DNA of 35,294 nt from Microbacterium sp. p3-SID336. Lineage in GTDB: Bacteria; Actinomycetota; Actinomycetes; Actinomycetales; Microbacteriaceae. A program made the translations under genes and the position numbers. The notes below the pieces were generated by a model that was not told the DNA's origin, searched no databases, and was given only the letters and a program-made list of their open reading frames with translations. The stretch spans positions 1 to 35,294 of the forward strand of contig NZ_JALXPE010000043.1 of the NCBI RefSeq assembly GCF_025143365.1, written 5' to 3'. Positions 8,736-18,492 of the stretch are shown piece by piece (position 1 is the stretch's first letter; every line of letters begins with the position of its first letter).

Positions 8736-9645
8736 AGTCGGCCCCCAGGGTCGCGAGTGTCTCATCCGACCAGGTGTCGGCGGCCCAGCGGAGCGTGAGC
8801 TCGCCGAGCGGTTCCAGTTGTTCGAAGGAGAGCGCCGCGTGCCGGTACAGCTCCAGCACCGAGATGAACCGGGCGACCACGATGCCCGGCTCGGTCACCC
8901 CGGCGACCAGCTCGCGGAAGCTCACGGACTCGGTGCCGCGCAGCAGGGTCACCACGATCGCCGCCTGCTCGCGGATGCTCACCAGGGGCGCGTGCAGGTG
9001 GTCGAGCCCGACGTGCGGGATCTCCTTGGGCGCGAACGCCAGCAGCGCGAGCGCGGCGAAGTCGTCGGCGCTCAACGACCACACCAGCTCCGGCGTCTTC
9101 CTGCGGTGCTTCTCCTCCAGTGGCACGGCGCGCACATGCCGACGGTCCTCCCGCTGCAGGCACCGTGCGAACCACGCGGAGACCTCCTTGAAGGCGCGGT
9201 ACTGCAGCAGCCGTGCGAACAGCAGGTCCCGCGCCTCCAGCAGCGCCACGGCCTCCGCGTCCACCAGCTCGCCCTGCGGCAGCAGCCCGGCCACCTTCAT
9301 GTCGAGCAGGGTCGCCGCGACGACCAGGAACTCGGACGCCTGGTCCAGGTCGTCGTCGTCCTCCAGCTCGGCCAGATATGCGATGAACTCGTTCGTGACG
9401 GCACTCAGCGACACCTCGGTGATGTCCATCTCATGCTTCGAGATGAGGTTCAGCAGCAGGTCGAACGGTCCGTCGAAGTTCGACAGGGAGACGCGGAACC
9501 CGGTGTCCGCCTCCGCGAGTGCGGCGGAGTCCTCCTCGGCCGGGGCGGCGGCGTCCCCTTCCGCGGGGCCGACGGGTCCGCCCTCCGCGGGCGCGGCGGG
9601 GTCGATGGTCGCGGCGGTCTCCGCGTCCTCAGGCGACGGCGCCAC
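8725..9645 (-). CDS. scpA: Segregation and condensation protein A
   Basis: A 306-aa kleisin that bridges the SMC heads and binds ScpB. The N-terminal SMC-binding region is plain: NFDGPFDLLLNLISKHEMDI, followed by FLVVAATLLDMKVAGLLPQ. The C-terminal winged helix carries GESVSF-like and VVARFISVLELYRHAALSF segments. About 48 residues of Ala/Glu/Pro-rich, low-complexity sequence precede the conserved part; it is probably disordered. The start is GTG, overlapping parA by 17 nt, with GGGAG about 9 nt upstream. The length is slightly above average for the family because of the extension. Confidence 0.94.
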   Translation of the reverse strand: MAPSPEDAETAATIDPAAPAEGGPVGPAEGDAAAPAEEDSAALAEADTGFRVSLSNFDGPFDLLLNLISKHEMDITEVSLSAVTNEFIAYLAELEDDDDLDQASEFLVVAATLLDMKVAGLLPQGELVDAEAVALLEARDLLFARLLQYRAFKEVSAWFARCLQREDRRHVRAVPLEEKHRRKTPELVWSLSADDFAALALLAFAPKEIPHVGLDHLHAPLVSIREQAAIVVTLLRGTESVSFRELVAGVTEPGIVVARFISVLELYRHAALSFEQLEPLGELTLRWAADTWSDETLATLGADYDR

Positions 9646-10519
9646 GGGCGACCAGCTCCCGCGCCAGCCGCAGGTAGGCCTGGGCGGCGGCGTGCTCCGG
9701 CGCGAACTCGGTGATGGGCACGCCGGACACCGACGCGTCGGGGAACTTCACGGTCCGGCCGATCACGGTCTCCAGCACGTCGTCGCCGAAGGCCTCGACC
9801 ACGCGCTCCAGCACCTCACGCGAGTGCAGCGTACGCGGGTCGTACATCGTGGCGAGGAGCCCGTCCATGGTGATCGACGGGTTCAGCCGGTCGCGGACCT
9901 TGTCGATGGTCTCGATGAGCAGCGCGACGCCGCGCAGCGCGAAGAACTCGCACTCGAGCGGGATGATCACGCCGTGCGCGGCGGTCAGAGCATTGACAGT
10001 GAGCAGGCCGAGCGAGGGCTGGCAGTCGATGAGGATGACGTCGTACTCCCCCGCCACCTGACGCAGCACGCGGGCGAGGATGGTCTCGCGGGCGACCTCG
10101 TTCACGAGGTGCACCTCGGCCGCGGACAGGTCGATGTTCGCGGGGAGGACGTCGAGGCCCTCCACGTTCGAGTGGACGATCGCCTCGTGCGCATCGCGCT
10201 TCGTGTCGAGCAGCAGGTCGTACACCGTGGGCACGTCGTGCGTCTGGATGCCGAGACCCGCCGACAGCGCGCCCTGCGGGTCGAAATCCACCGCGAGCAC
10301 CTTGCGCCCGTACTCGGCCAGCGCTGCCGCGAGGTTGATCGACGTCGTGGTCTTGCCCACGCCGCCCTTCTGGTTGCACAGCGCGATGATGCGCGCGGGA
10401 CCGTGAGACTTCAGCGGTGCGGGGATCGGGAAGCCGCGATAGGGGCGACCGGTGGGTCCCATGGGGGTGTCGTCGGCCTTCTTCGCCTTCGCCCTGGACT
10501 TCGCCGCTTTCTCAGCCAC
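9629..10519 (-). CDS. parA: ParA/Soj-type chromosome partitioning ATPase
   Basis: A 296-aa deviant Walker ATPase of the ParA/MinD class. The Walker A KGGVGKTT is at residues 51-58, with DFDPQGALSAGLG and DVILIDCQPSLGLLTVNAL (Walker B) following. The first 40 residues form a Lys/Ala-rich then Pro-rich tail that could bind DNA or a partner. The GTG start at 10519 has AGGAG five nt upstream; the longer open frame beyond it is an artefact of antisense xerD. There is no parB here. The gene lies beside scpA/scpB, as in other Actinobacteria (Rv1708-like), so it may be a second ParA acting with condensin rather than the oriC-linked Soj. Confidence 0.93.
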   Translation of the reverse strand: MAEKAAKSRAKAKKADDTPMGPTGRPYRGFPIPAPLKSHGPARIIALCNQKGGVGKTTTSINLAAALAEYGRKVLAVDFDPQGALSAGLGIQTHDVPTVYDLLLDTKRDAHEAIVHSNVEGLDVLPANIDLSAAEVHLVNEVARETILARVLRQVAGEYDVILIDCQPSLGLLTVNALTAAHGVIIPLECEFFALRGVALLIETIDKVRDRLNPSITMDGLLATMYDPRTLHSREVLERVVEAFGDDVLETVIGRTVKFPDASVSGVPITEFAPEHAAAQAYLRLARELVARGAVA

Positions 10520-10548
10520 CGGTTCTCCTGCTCCTTCGTGCTTGCTCG

Positions 10549-10554
10549 ATTGTA
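10549..10554 (-). promoter_or_regulatory. Putative -10 element of the parA-scpAB segment
   Basis: TACAAT on the minus strand, in the 101-nt gap between xerD and parA and giving a leader of about 23 nt that holds the AGGAG ribosome site. This is the largest gap in the downstream half of the run, so an internal promoter here is plausible. No good -35 is seen. Confidence 0.45.
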
Positions 10555-10620
10555 GCGGCCGTGCCGTGACCGCCCGCCCCGGCGCGCGGCATGCCCACAC
10601 GCTCCGAACCGCGCGGTCCG

Positions 10621-11523
10621 TCAGCGCGCGCGGGGGTGGGAGGTCGCGTACACGTCGCGCAGCGCATCGACCGAGACGTGCGTATAGATCTGCGTCGTGG
10701 CGACGGAGGAGTGCCCGAGCAGCTCCTGCACCACACGCACGTCGGCTCCCCCCTGCAGCAGGTGCGTCGCGAACGAGTGCCGCAGCGTGTGCGGCGACAC
10801 CTCCGCGGTGATGTGCGCGCGCTCGGCGGCCTCGCGGATCACCAGCCACGCGCTCTGCCGGGACAGCGGGGCACCGCGCGCACCGAGGAACAGCTTCGCC
10901 GAGGCGCGGCCCTTCGCGGCGAGGCCGGGGCGCACCCTGGTCAGGTAGGCGTCCACGGCCGCGCGCGCGTACGAGCCGACCGGGACGATGCGCTCCTTCG
11001 AGCCCTTGCCGCGCAGACGCAGCACATCTCCGTGCGCCAGATCGTCGACGTCGAGCCCCACGGCTTCGGAGACGCGCGCACCCGTGGCATACAGCAGCTC
11101 CAGCAGGGCGCGGTCCCTGATGCCGAGCGGCTCCTCCGGCGACGGGGCCGCGAGCAGCCTCTCGACCTGCTCGATCGTCAGCGCTTTGGGCAGCCGCCGC
11201 GGGGCCTTCGGTGGGCGGAGCCGCCCGCTGGGGTCGTCGGTCTCGATGCCCTCGCGCGCCAGGAAGCGATGCCACCCCCGCACCGACGACTGCAGCCGTG
11301 CCAGGCTCGTCGCGGCCGGCGGAGGCTCTGACGCGGCGCGCTCGGCGACGAATCGGTCGACCACGGCCGCCGTCACCTGCGCCGTGTCGTCGATACCCTG
11401 CTCGTCGAGCCAGGAGCGGTAGCCGTCGAGGTCGCGCCGGTACGCCGCGATCGTGTGCGCGCTGAGGCCGCGCTCGATCGTGACGTGACGCAGATACGCG
11501 TCCAGAGCGCGATCGAGCTGCAT
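10621..11523 (-). CDS. xerD: Site-specific tyrosine recombinase XerD
   Basis: A 300-aa recombinase that resolves chromosome dimers at dif with XerC. The N-terminal SAM-like core-binding domain begins [19 protein letters not shown]. The catalytic set is complete: Arg in TGARVSEAV, Lys in [17 protein letters not shown] (His and Arg), [14 protein letters not shown] (His and nucleophile Tyr). Length and position between the Nudix hydrolase and parA match the housekeeping xerD of Actinobacteria, not a phage integrase. The ATG at 11523 is 1 nt past the previous gene's stop, with GGAG inside that gene as ribosome site. Confidence 0.94.
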   Translation of the reverse strand: MQLDRALDAYLRHVTIERGLSAHTIAAYRRDLDGYRSWLDEQGIDDTAQVTAAVVDRFVAERAASEPPPAATSLARLQSSVRGWHRFLAREGIETDDPSGRLRPPKAPRRLPKALTIEQVERLLAAPSPEEPLGIRDRALLELLYATGARVSEAVGLDVDDLAHGDVLRLRGKGSKERIVPVGSYARAAVDAYLTRVRPGLAAKGRASAKLFLGARGAPLSRQSAWLVIREAAERAHITAEVSPHTLRHSFATHLLQGGADVRVVQELLGHSSVATTQIYTHVSVDALRDVYATSHPRAR

Positions 11524-11524
11524 G

Positions 11525-12113
11525 TCAGCTCCGGTCGCGCAGCCTCTGCGCCGCCGCCAGGACGCCGATCGCGAGGATGCCGTTGCGCATGCGACCGTCC
11601 AGCACGGCGGCGACCGCATCGGCGAGCGGCACCCACTCCAGGCGGATGTCCGCCTCCTCGTCCTCCCGCGCGTGGGCCGACTCGGCCGCGCCGATGCCCG
11701 TCGCGAGGAACACCTGGATCAGCTCGTCGTTCCCACCGGGCGTGGTCCAGGATGACACCAGCGGCTCCCACCGCGCGGCGACCAGGTCGGCCTCCTCGGC
11801 GAGTTCGCGCCGTGCGGCCGCCGCGGGGTCCTCCCCCGGCACGTCGAGCAGCCCGGCGGGCAGCTCCCAGTCGCGGTGCCTGATCGGGTGGCGGTACTGC
11901 TGGATCAGCAGCACCCGCTCCTCATCGTCCAGGGCCAGGATGGCCACCGCGCCCGGATGCGCCACGTACTGCCGCACGATCTCGGTGTCGCCGTAGCGCA
12001 CCCGGTCGGAGCGCACGTCCCACACCCGGCCCTCGTACACGAGCTCCGAGCTCAGGACCTCCGGCTCGAACGCCTCGTCCCGCAGCGGTCCGCCGTCGGC
12101 ACGGGCATCGACC

Positions 12114-12121
<8 letters not shown>
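11525..12121 (-). CDS. Nudix hydrolase, probable ADP-ribose pyrophosphatase
   Basis: A 198-aa Nudix protein. Members of this group split ADP-ribose into AMP and ribose 5-phosphate. Evidence is the upstream strand [19 protein letters not shown], the WELPAGLLD approach and the core [10 protein letters not shown] of the Nudix box. The Gly-to-Glu spacing at the start of the box is one residue longer than the strict pattern, as is common in this actinobacterial subgroup. [18 protein letters not shown] is the typical ADPRase C-terminal region. The gene sits between pyrG (8-nt overlap) and xerD (1-nt gap), the same order as Rv1699-Rv1701 in Mycobacterium tuberculosis. Confidence 0.88.
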
Positions 12122-13811
<1,690 letters not shown>

Positions 13812-13819
13812 GGGCTTCT

Positions 13820-13825
13820 ATCCTA
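13820..13825 (-). promoter_or_regulatory. Putative -10 element upstream of pyrG
   Basis: TAGGAT on the minus strand in the 23-nt recN-pyrG gap, 8 nt before the GTG and 11 nt before the ATG start. It could drive a very short-leader or leaderless pyrG transcript. No good -35 match. Confidence 0.3.
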
Positions 13826-13834
13826 ACAGTTCGT

Positions 13835-15517
13835 TCAGACGCCGAGGCTGAGAAGTTCGCGGGCGTGGGTCAGGGCGGCATCCGAATCGGCGAGTCCGGA
13901 CAGCAGGCGAGCCATCTCGGCCTCGCGGTCCTCGCCGTCCAGTCGGCGCACACTCGAGGCGGTGACGGCGCCGTCGTTGGACTTCACCACGGTGAGGTGG
14001 TTGTTGGCGAAGGCCGCGACCTGCGCGAGATGGGTCACCGCGATCACCTGCGACTTCTCCGCAAGCCGGGCGAGTCGCCGACCGACCTCGATGGCCGCGG
14101 CGCCGCCGATACCCGCATCGACCTCGTCGAACACGAACGTGGGCACCGGGTCTGTCGCGGCGATCACGACCTCGATCGCGAGCATGACCCGCGACAGCTC
14201 TCCCCCGGACGCGCCCTTCCCGACCGACCGTGGCTCCGCACCCGGGTGCGACGCGAGCAGGATCGCGACATCGTCTCGCCCGTGGCTGCTCTCGGCCCCC
14301 GGAGCGACCGCGACCTCCAGTCGTGCGTCGGGCATCGCGAGCGCGTGCAGCTCGTCGGTGACCGCAGCGCCGAGCCGTGCGGCAGCCTCGGTGCGCACGG
14401 CGGTGAGCGCGTCGGCACGGGCATCCAGTTCCGCTCTGGCGGCGTCCCGCTCGGCGTGCAGCCGTTCGAGTCGCTCGCCGTCGTCGTCGAGCTCGGCCAG
14501 CCGCGCGGAGCCGCTCTGCCACAGGGCGAGCGCGTCACTCAGCGAACCGTGTGCGCGGACGAGCACTCCCAGCGCGGCGCGACGCTCTTCCACGGCCGCG
14601 AGCTCGTGCGGCCCCGACTCGTCGAGGTCGGCGAGGAACCCGGAGAGCTGCCCCGCCGCGTCCGCGATGCGGTAGCCGATGTCGGCCAGGCTCTCGGCGA
14701 TCTCGGTGAGGGTGGCGTCGGAGGCCCGTTCGAGCGCGCGACGGGCCTCGGCGACAAGCGCGGAGGCATCAGGCTCCCCCTCCTCGCTGGAGAGCGCGCC
14801 GTGTGCGAGGGAGGCCGCGAGGCGCAGCTCTTCCGCGTTCGCGAGACGTTCAGCGCGGGCGGCGAGCTCTTCGTCCTCGCCCTCCTCCGGGGCTGTGGCC
14901 TCGATCAGCGCCAGGTCCTCCCGCAGCCGGGCCGCTTCCTCGGCGCGGCGGTCGCGGTTCTCCGTGATCTCCGCGATCTCGGCGTCGAGGGCGCGCCAGC
15001 GCTCGAACGCGGTGGCGTACTCCGCGAGAGCGGTCGCGATGGGCTCACCGCCGAACCGATCAAGGGCATCGCGCTGGGCGGCGGCCGACCGCAGCCGCAG
15101 CTGCTCCGACTGCCCGTGCACCACGACGAGCTCCTCCGCGAGGGCGGACAGCACTCCCGCAGGGGCCGCGCGACCCCCGACGCTCGCCCTGCTCCGTCCC
15201 TCGGCGCTCAGCGTGCGGGAGACGTAGAGCTCAGCACGCCCGCCACCCGCCGGCTCCAGTTCCCCACCCGCATCGGCGACGATGTCGGCGACCTCTCCGA
15301 CCTCCGGGACCACCCAGACGCCGGCGACGGAAGCCTGAGCAGCACCCGCCCGCACGGCACCGGAGTCGGCGCGCTGGCCGAGTAGCAGCCCGAGGCCCGT
15401 CACGACCATGGTCTTGCCCGCGCCGGTCTCGCCGGTGATCGCGGTGAAGCCCGGTCCGAGCGGAAGCACGGCGTCGGCGATCACGCCGAGGCCCTGCATG
15501 CGCATCTCCTCGATCAT
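13835..15517 (-). CDS. recN: DNA repair protein RecN
   Basis: A 560-aa SMC-like ATPase acting in double-strand break repair. Walker A GETGAGKT is at residues 29-36, the ABC signature region is GASGGELSRVMLAIEV, and Walker B is FVFDEVDAGIGG, followed by VIAVTHLAQVAAFA. The middle is long coiled coil, rich in Ala, Glu and Arg. The start ATG overlaps the nadK stop by 4 nt (ATGA), and the open frame beyond it is nadK antiparallel noise. The length is typical of the family. Confidence 0.95.
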   Translation of the reverse strand: MIEEMRMQGLGVIADAVLPLGPGFTAITGETGAGKTMVVTGLGLLLGQRADSGAVRAGAAQASVAGVWVVPEVGEVADIVADAGGELEPAGGGRAELYVSRTLSAEGRSRASVGGRAAPAGVLSALAEELVVVHGQSEQLRLRSAAAQRDALDRFGGEPIATALAEYATAFERWRALDAEIAEITENRDRRAEEAARLREDLALIEATAPEEGEDEELAARAERLANAEELRLAASLAHGALSSEEGEPDASALVAEARRALERASDATLTEIAESLADIGYRIADAAGQLSGFLADLDESGPHELAAVEERRAALGVLVRAHGSLSDALALWQSGSARLAELDDDGERLERLHAERDAARAELDARADALTAVRTEAAARLGAAVTDELHALAMPDARLEVAVAPGAESSHGRDDVAILLASHPGAEPRSVGKGASGGELSRVMLAIEVVIAATDPVPTFVFDEVDAGIGGAAAIEVGRRLARLAEKSQVIAVTHLAQVAAFANNHLTVVKSNDGAVTASSVRRLDGEDREAEMARLLSGLADSDAALTHARELLSLGV

Positions 15518-16434
15518 CGCGGGCTCCTCCGGTCCTGTCCGCGCCATCCCTCGACGGGGAGCTGGAACTTGCGGACGAGACGGTTCGTGAACGCGGTGGG
15601 GTGCAGCCGGGCGAGCCGCACGGGACGGGACGAGCGCCGCACGACCACGCGCGCACCGGGCGGCAGGTCGTGCGAACGGCGGCCGTCGCACCAGAGGATG
15701 CCGGAGCCGTCGGTGCGCTCGAGCATCTCGATCGCGACGGCCGCGTCGGGGCTCACCACGAGCGGCTTCGCGAAGAGGGCGTGTGCGGAGAGCGGCACGA
15801 CGGCGATGGCCTCGACCGTGGGCCAGATCACGGGGCCGCCGGCGGAGAAGTTGTAGGCCGTGGAGCCGGTGGGAGTGGAGATCACCATGCCGTCGCAGCC
15901 GAAGCTCGACAGCGGTCGCCCGTCGATCTCGAGCACGACCTCGATCATGCGCTCACGGCTGGCTTTCTCGACGGTCGCCTCGTTGAGTGCCCAGGTCTCG
16001 TAGACCACGTCGCCTGCGGCGTCTTTGACCCGCACGGAGAGCGCCAGGCGCTCCTCGACCTCGTAGTCGCGCGCGATGACACGGCGGACGGCGTCATCCA
16101 TGTCGTCCCGGTCGATCTCGGCGAGGAAGCCGACGTGGCCCATGTTGATGCCGAGCACCGGCGCTCCGCTCTCGCGCACGAGTTCGGCGGCACGGAGGAT
16201 GGTGCCGTCGCCGCCCAGCACGATCGCGAGCTCCAGCGCCGTCGGGTCGGCGGACGCGCCGAGCACGTCGACGTCGGCGAAGAACGGGTCGACCTCGCTC
16301 AGCTCGGCGTGGTCCTCGGCGGCGAGCACCGGGCGAGCGCCGGCGCCGCGCAACGCATCGGTGACGCGGCGGGCGGCCTCGACCGTATCGACGCGGCCCG
16401 CATGCGCGACCACCAGGATCCAGCGCTCGTTCAT
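15514..16434 (-). CDS. nadK: NAD kinase
   Basis: A 306-aa kinase making NADP from NAD with ATP or polyphosphate. The catalytic GGDGT motif is in LAIVLGGDGTILRAAELV. GINMGHVGFLAE and the glycine-rich ISTPTGSTAYNFSAGGPV loop complete the signature. The ATG at 16434 overlaps the tlyA stop (ATGA); upstream in-frame codons are inside tlyA and lack conservation. The tlyA-nadK-recN order is the common actinobacterial arrangement. Confidence 0.95.
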   Translation of the reverse strand: MNERWILVVAHAGRVDTVEAARRVTDALRGAGARPVLAAEDHAELSEVDPFFADVDVLGASADPTALELAIVLGGDGTILRAAELVRESGAPVLGINMGHVGFLAEIDRDDMDDAVRRVIARDYEVEERLALSVRVKDAAGDVVYETWALNEATVEKASRERMIEVVLEIDGRPLSSFGCDGMVISTPTGSTAYNFSAGGPVIWPTVEAIAVVPLSAHALFAKPLVVSPDAAVAIEMLERTDGSGILWCDGRRSHDLPPGARVVVRRSSRPVRLARLHPTAFTNRLVRKFQLPVEGWRGQDRRSPR

Positions 16435-17228
16435 CGTCCCCCTGCCAGGCTGTTGATGGTGTCCAACCATTGTGTCGGATTGCTGCCTCGGCCCGGCGCG
16501 AGATGCACCAGGTACTCCGCATTGCCGTGCGTGCCGAGGATCGGGGAGGGAAGGATGCCGAGCATTCCCATCCCCTCGTCCCAGGCGGACCAGACGGTGC
16601 GGGCGACGGCGTCGGCACGAGTGGCGGGATCCGTCACCAGCCCTCCGCGGACGGCCGTGCGACCGACCTCGAACTGCGGCTTGATGAGCAGCACGACATC
16701 GGCCTCGGGTGAGGCGATTGCCGCCACCGCGGGGAGCACGAGCTCCAGGGAGATGAACGAGAGGTCGCCCACGATCAGATCGGGGGCCTGCGACTCCCCC
16801 GTCGCGTCGGCGAGGGTCTGCGGGGTCATGTGGCGCACGTTGAAGCCCTCGACCGAGACCACCGCGGGGTCGGCGGCGATCGAGGGCGCCAGCTGCCCGT
16901 GGCCGACGTCGACCGCGAGCACCCGGCGTGCTCCGCGCTCGCGCAGCACCTGGGTGAAGCCGCCCGTCGAGGCGCCCATGTCGAGCGCGAGCCTGTCGCG
17001 CGCGGAGACGTCGAAGCCGTCGAGCCCGGCGATGAGCTTATGCGCGGCACGCCCGACGTAGTGGTCGGCCCCAGCGATCGTGATCTCGTTCGCGTCGTCC
17101 ACCGCCGTGGAGGCCTTGACCACCGGGCGGCCGTCCACGCTGACCAGACCCTCGGCGATCAGGGTGGCGGCGTGGCTGCGCGAACGGGCGAGTCCTCGGG
17201 ATGCGAGGGCGGCGTCGAGTCGCGTCAT
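16431..17228 (-). CDS. tlyA: TlyA family rRNA 2'-O-methyltransferase
   Basis: A 265-aa S4 plus FtsJ-like methyltransferase. Residues 1-60 form the S4 domain (RLDAALASRGLARSRSHAA, GLVSVDGRP). The SAM-binding motif is LDMGASTGGFTQVLRERGA, and LIVGDLSFISLELVLP and LLIKPQFEVGR follow. TlyA of mycobacteria methylates 2'-O of C1409 in 16S and C1920 in 23S rRNA, and its loss gives capreomycin resistance. Here the gene is two genes downstream of a TPR-like gene that directly follows an rRNA operon. It overlaps both neighbours by 4 nt. Confidence 0.93.
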   Translation of the reverse strand: MTRLDAALASRGLARSRSHAATLIAEGLVSVDGRPVVKASTAVDDANEITIAGADHYVGRAAHKLIAGLDGFDVSARDRLALDMGASTGGFTQVLRERGARRVLAVDVGHGQLAPSIAADPAVVSVEGFNVRHMTPQTLADATGESQAPDLIVGDLSFISLELVLPAVAAIASPEADVVLLIKPQFEVGRTAVRGGLVTDPATRADAVARTVWSAWDEGMGMLGILPSPILGTHGNAEYLVHLAPGRGSNPTQWLDTINSLAGGR

Positions 17229-17401
17229 CGTGGCCCCGGGGTCTCCCGCTGCTCGAGGCGCGAGCCGCTCTCCAGACGGCGGGAGAGCTCGTCATGGAGC
17301 GCGGCATAGGCGTCGGCGCGAGCCGGAAGCGGCTGACCTTCGATCAGGCGCAGACGACTCCAGAGACCGTCGGTCGGCGCGCTGGTCGTGTCTTCGCTCA
17401 C
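17225..17401 (-). CDS. Small conserved-looking protein upstream of tlyA, 58 aa
   Basis: A 58-aa soluble protein beginning at GTG. Its core is LWSRLRLIEGQPLPARADAYAALHDELSRRLE, here split as LWSRLRLIEGQPLPARADAY and AALHDELSRRLE, an Arg/Leu-rich helix pair. Its length and position between a HAD phosphatase and tlyA match Rv1693 of Mycobacterium tuberculosis. No function is known to me. The stop overlaps the tlyA start by 4 nt (ATGA), so it is probably translated with tlyA. The start codon is preceded by TACAGT-N6, which suggests a leaderless transcript beginning here. Confidence 0.75.
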   Translation of the reverse strand: MSEDTTSAPTDGLWSRLRLIEGQPLPARADAYAALHDELSRRLESGSRLEQRETPGPR

Positions 17402-17407
17402 CCCTCC

Positions 17408-17413
17408 ACTGTA
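17408..17413 (-). promoter_or_regulatory. Putative -10 of a leaderless transcript starting the tlyA-nadK-recN segment
   Basis: TACAGT on the minus strand, then 6 nt (GGAGGG), then the GTG at 17401. The G-rich hexamer is too close to the start to work as a normal ribosome site, so a leaderless start fits better. Confidence 0.45.
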
Positions 17414-17451
17414 CGCGGCGGTCCCGACACTCGACGGAGCCACGCGTGCGC

Positions 17452-18492
17452 TCAGGGGCGGTGGAACGGGTCCGCGTACAGGCGCTCCGGAACCCGCAGC
17501 ACGAAGACAGGGGTGCCCGATGCCCAGATCGCGGCCGCCCCGGCGCGGAGAAGGTCGAGCTGGTCGCCCGACTCGGCGAGGATCTCGACGTCGGCTCCGT
17601 GCACGCGCACGGCGGCGCCGTTCACGTCGAACACTCCGTCCGTGACCGTGGGCTCCGGGTAGGGCTCGTGCAGGCCGCGGAGGTCCGCGAGGACGAACGT
17701 CGGCCGCGAGCCCTCCGGAGCCGCCAGCACGTGCTTCGGCCGGTCGATCCCCGTCAGGACGAGGGCCGAATCGATGCCGGCGCGACTCGCGCCCATGATG
17801 TCGGTGTCGAGGCGGTCGCCGATGAACAGCGCCTTGGAGGCACCGAAGCGCGCCACGGCCTCTTCGAAGATCGGCGTCTCGGGTTTGCCTGCCACGGTCG
17901 CCAGTCGCCCCACGGCGGTGTGCACCGCGGAGACGAGAGTCCCGTTCCCGGGGGCCACGCCGCGGTCGCGCGGGATGGTCCAGTCCGTGTTCGTGGCGAT
18001 CCAGGGGATGCCGCCCTCTTCCTCCGGCACCTTGAGGGCGAACGCCGCTTCGGCGAGATCCGTCCACGCGACCTCGGGGGCGAAGCCCTGCACGACCGCC
18101 TGGGGAGCATCCTCCGCGCTGCGAGTGACGGTGTACCCCGCCTTCTGCACCTCGTCCACCAGGCCGTCGCCGCCGACCACCAGGATGGTCGCGGGCGGAC
18201 GCACGATCTCGGTCAGCAGTCGCATGGCGGCCTGAGGGCTGGTGACGACATCCCTCGGTTCCACCTGCAACCCGAGGCTGTTCAGATGCGCCGCGACAGA
18301 GGCGTCGGTGCGGGCAGCGTTGTTGGTGATATAGCCGAGACGCACCGTGCTCGCGGCCGCGTTCAGGCTCTCCACCGCGAACGGCAGCGCACCAGGGCCG
18401 GCGTAGACGACGCCGTCGAGGTCGGCGAGTATCGTGTCCATACCGTCCAACGGCGTCCGAGCCGACGAGCGCTTGCGCGTGAAGAGTCCCAC
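17452..18492 (-). CDS. HAD-superfamily phosphatase, NagD/Rv1692-like
   Basis: A 346-aa HAD hydrolase with a C2-type cap. Motif I is LADLDGVVYAG (nucleophile Asp), motif II lies in GYITNNAARTD, and motif IV is FIGDRLDTDIMGASRAG. After the HAD core there is a C-terminal extension of about 70 residues (from DGVFDVNGAAVRV to the end). The mycobacterial homologue in the same position, Rv1692, is a glycerol-3-phosphate phosphatase of similar length; that substrate is a reasonable guess here. The start is GTG, overlapping the previous stop by 1 nt. Confidence 0.85.
   Translation of the reverse strand: MGLFTRKRSSARTPLDGMDTILADLDGVVYAGPGALPFAVESLNAAASTVRLGYITNNAARTDASVAAHLNSLGLQVEPRDVVTSPQAAMRLLTEIVRPPATILVVGGDGLVDEVQKAGYTVTRSAEDAPQAVVQGFAPEVAWTDLAEAAFALKVPEEEGGIPWIATNTDWTIPRDRGVAPGNGTLVSAVHTAVGRLATVAGKPETPIFEEAVARFGASKALFIGDRLDTDIMGASRAGIDSALVLTGIDRPKHVLAAPEGSRPTFVLADLRGLHEPYPEPTVTDGVFDVNGAAVRVHGADVEILAESGDQLDLLRAGAAAIWASGTPVFVLRVPERLYADPFHRP

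Noticed and set aside
10621..11523. Phage-type integrase
   Set aside because: Length, complete XerD signature and the conserved Nudix-xerD-parA-scpA order show the housekeeping recombinase.
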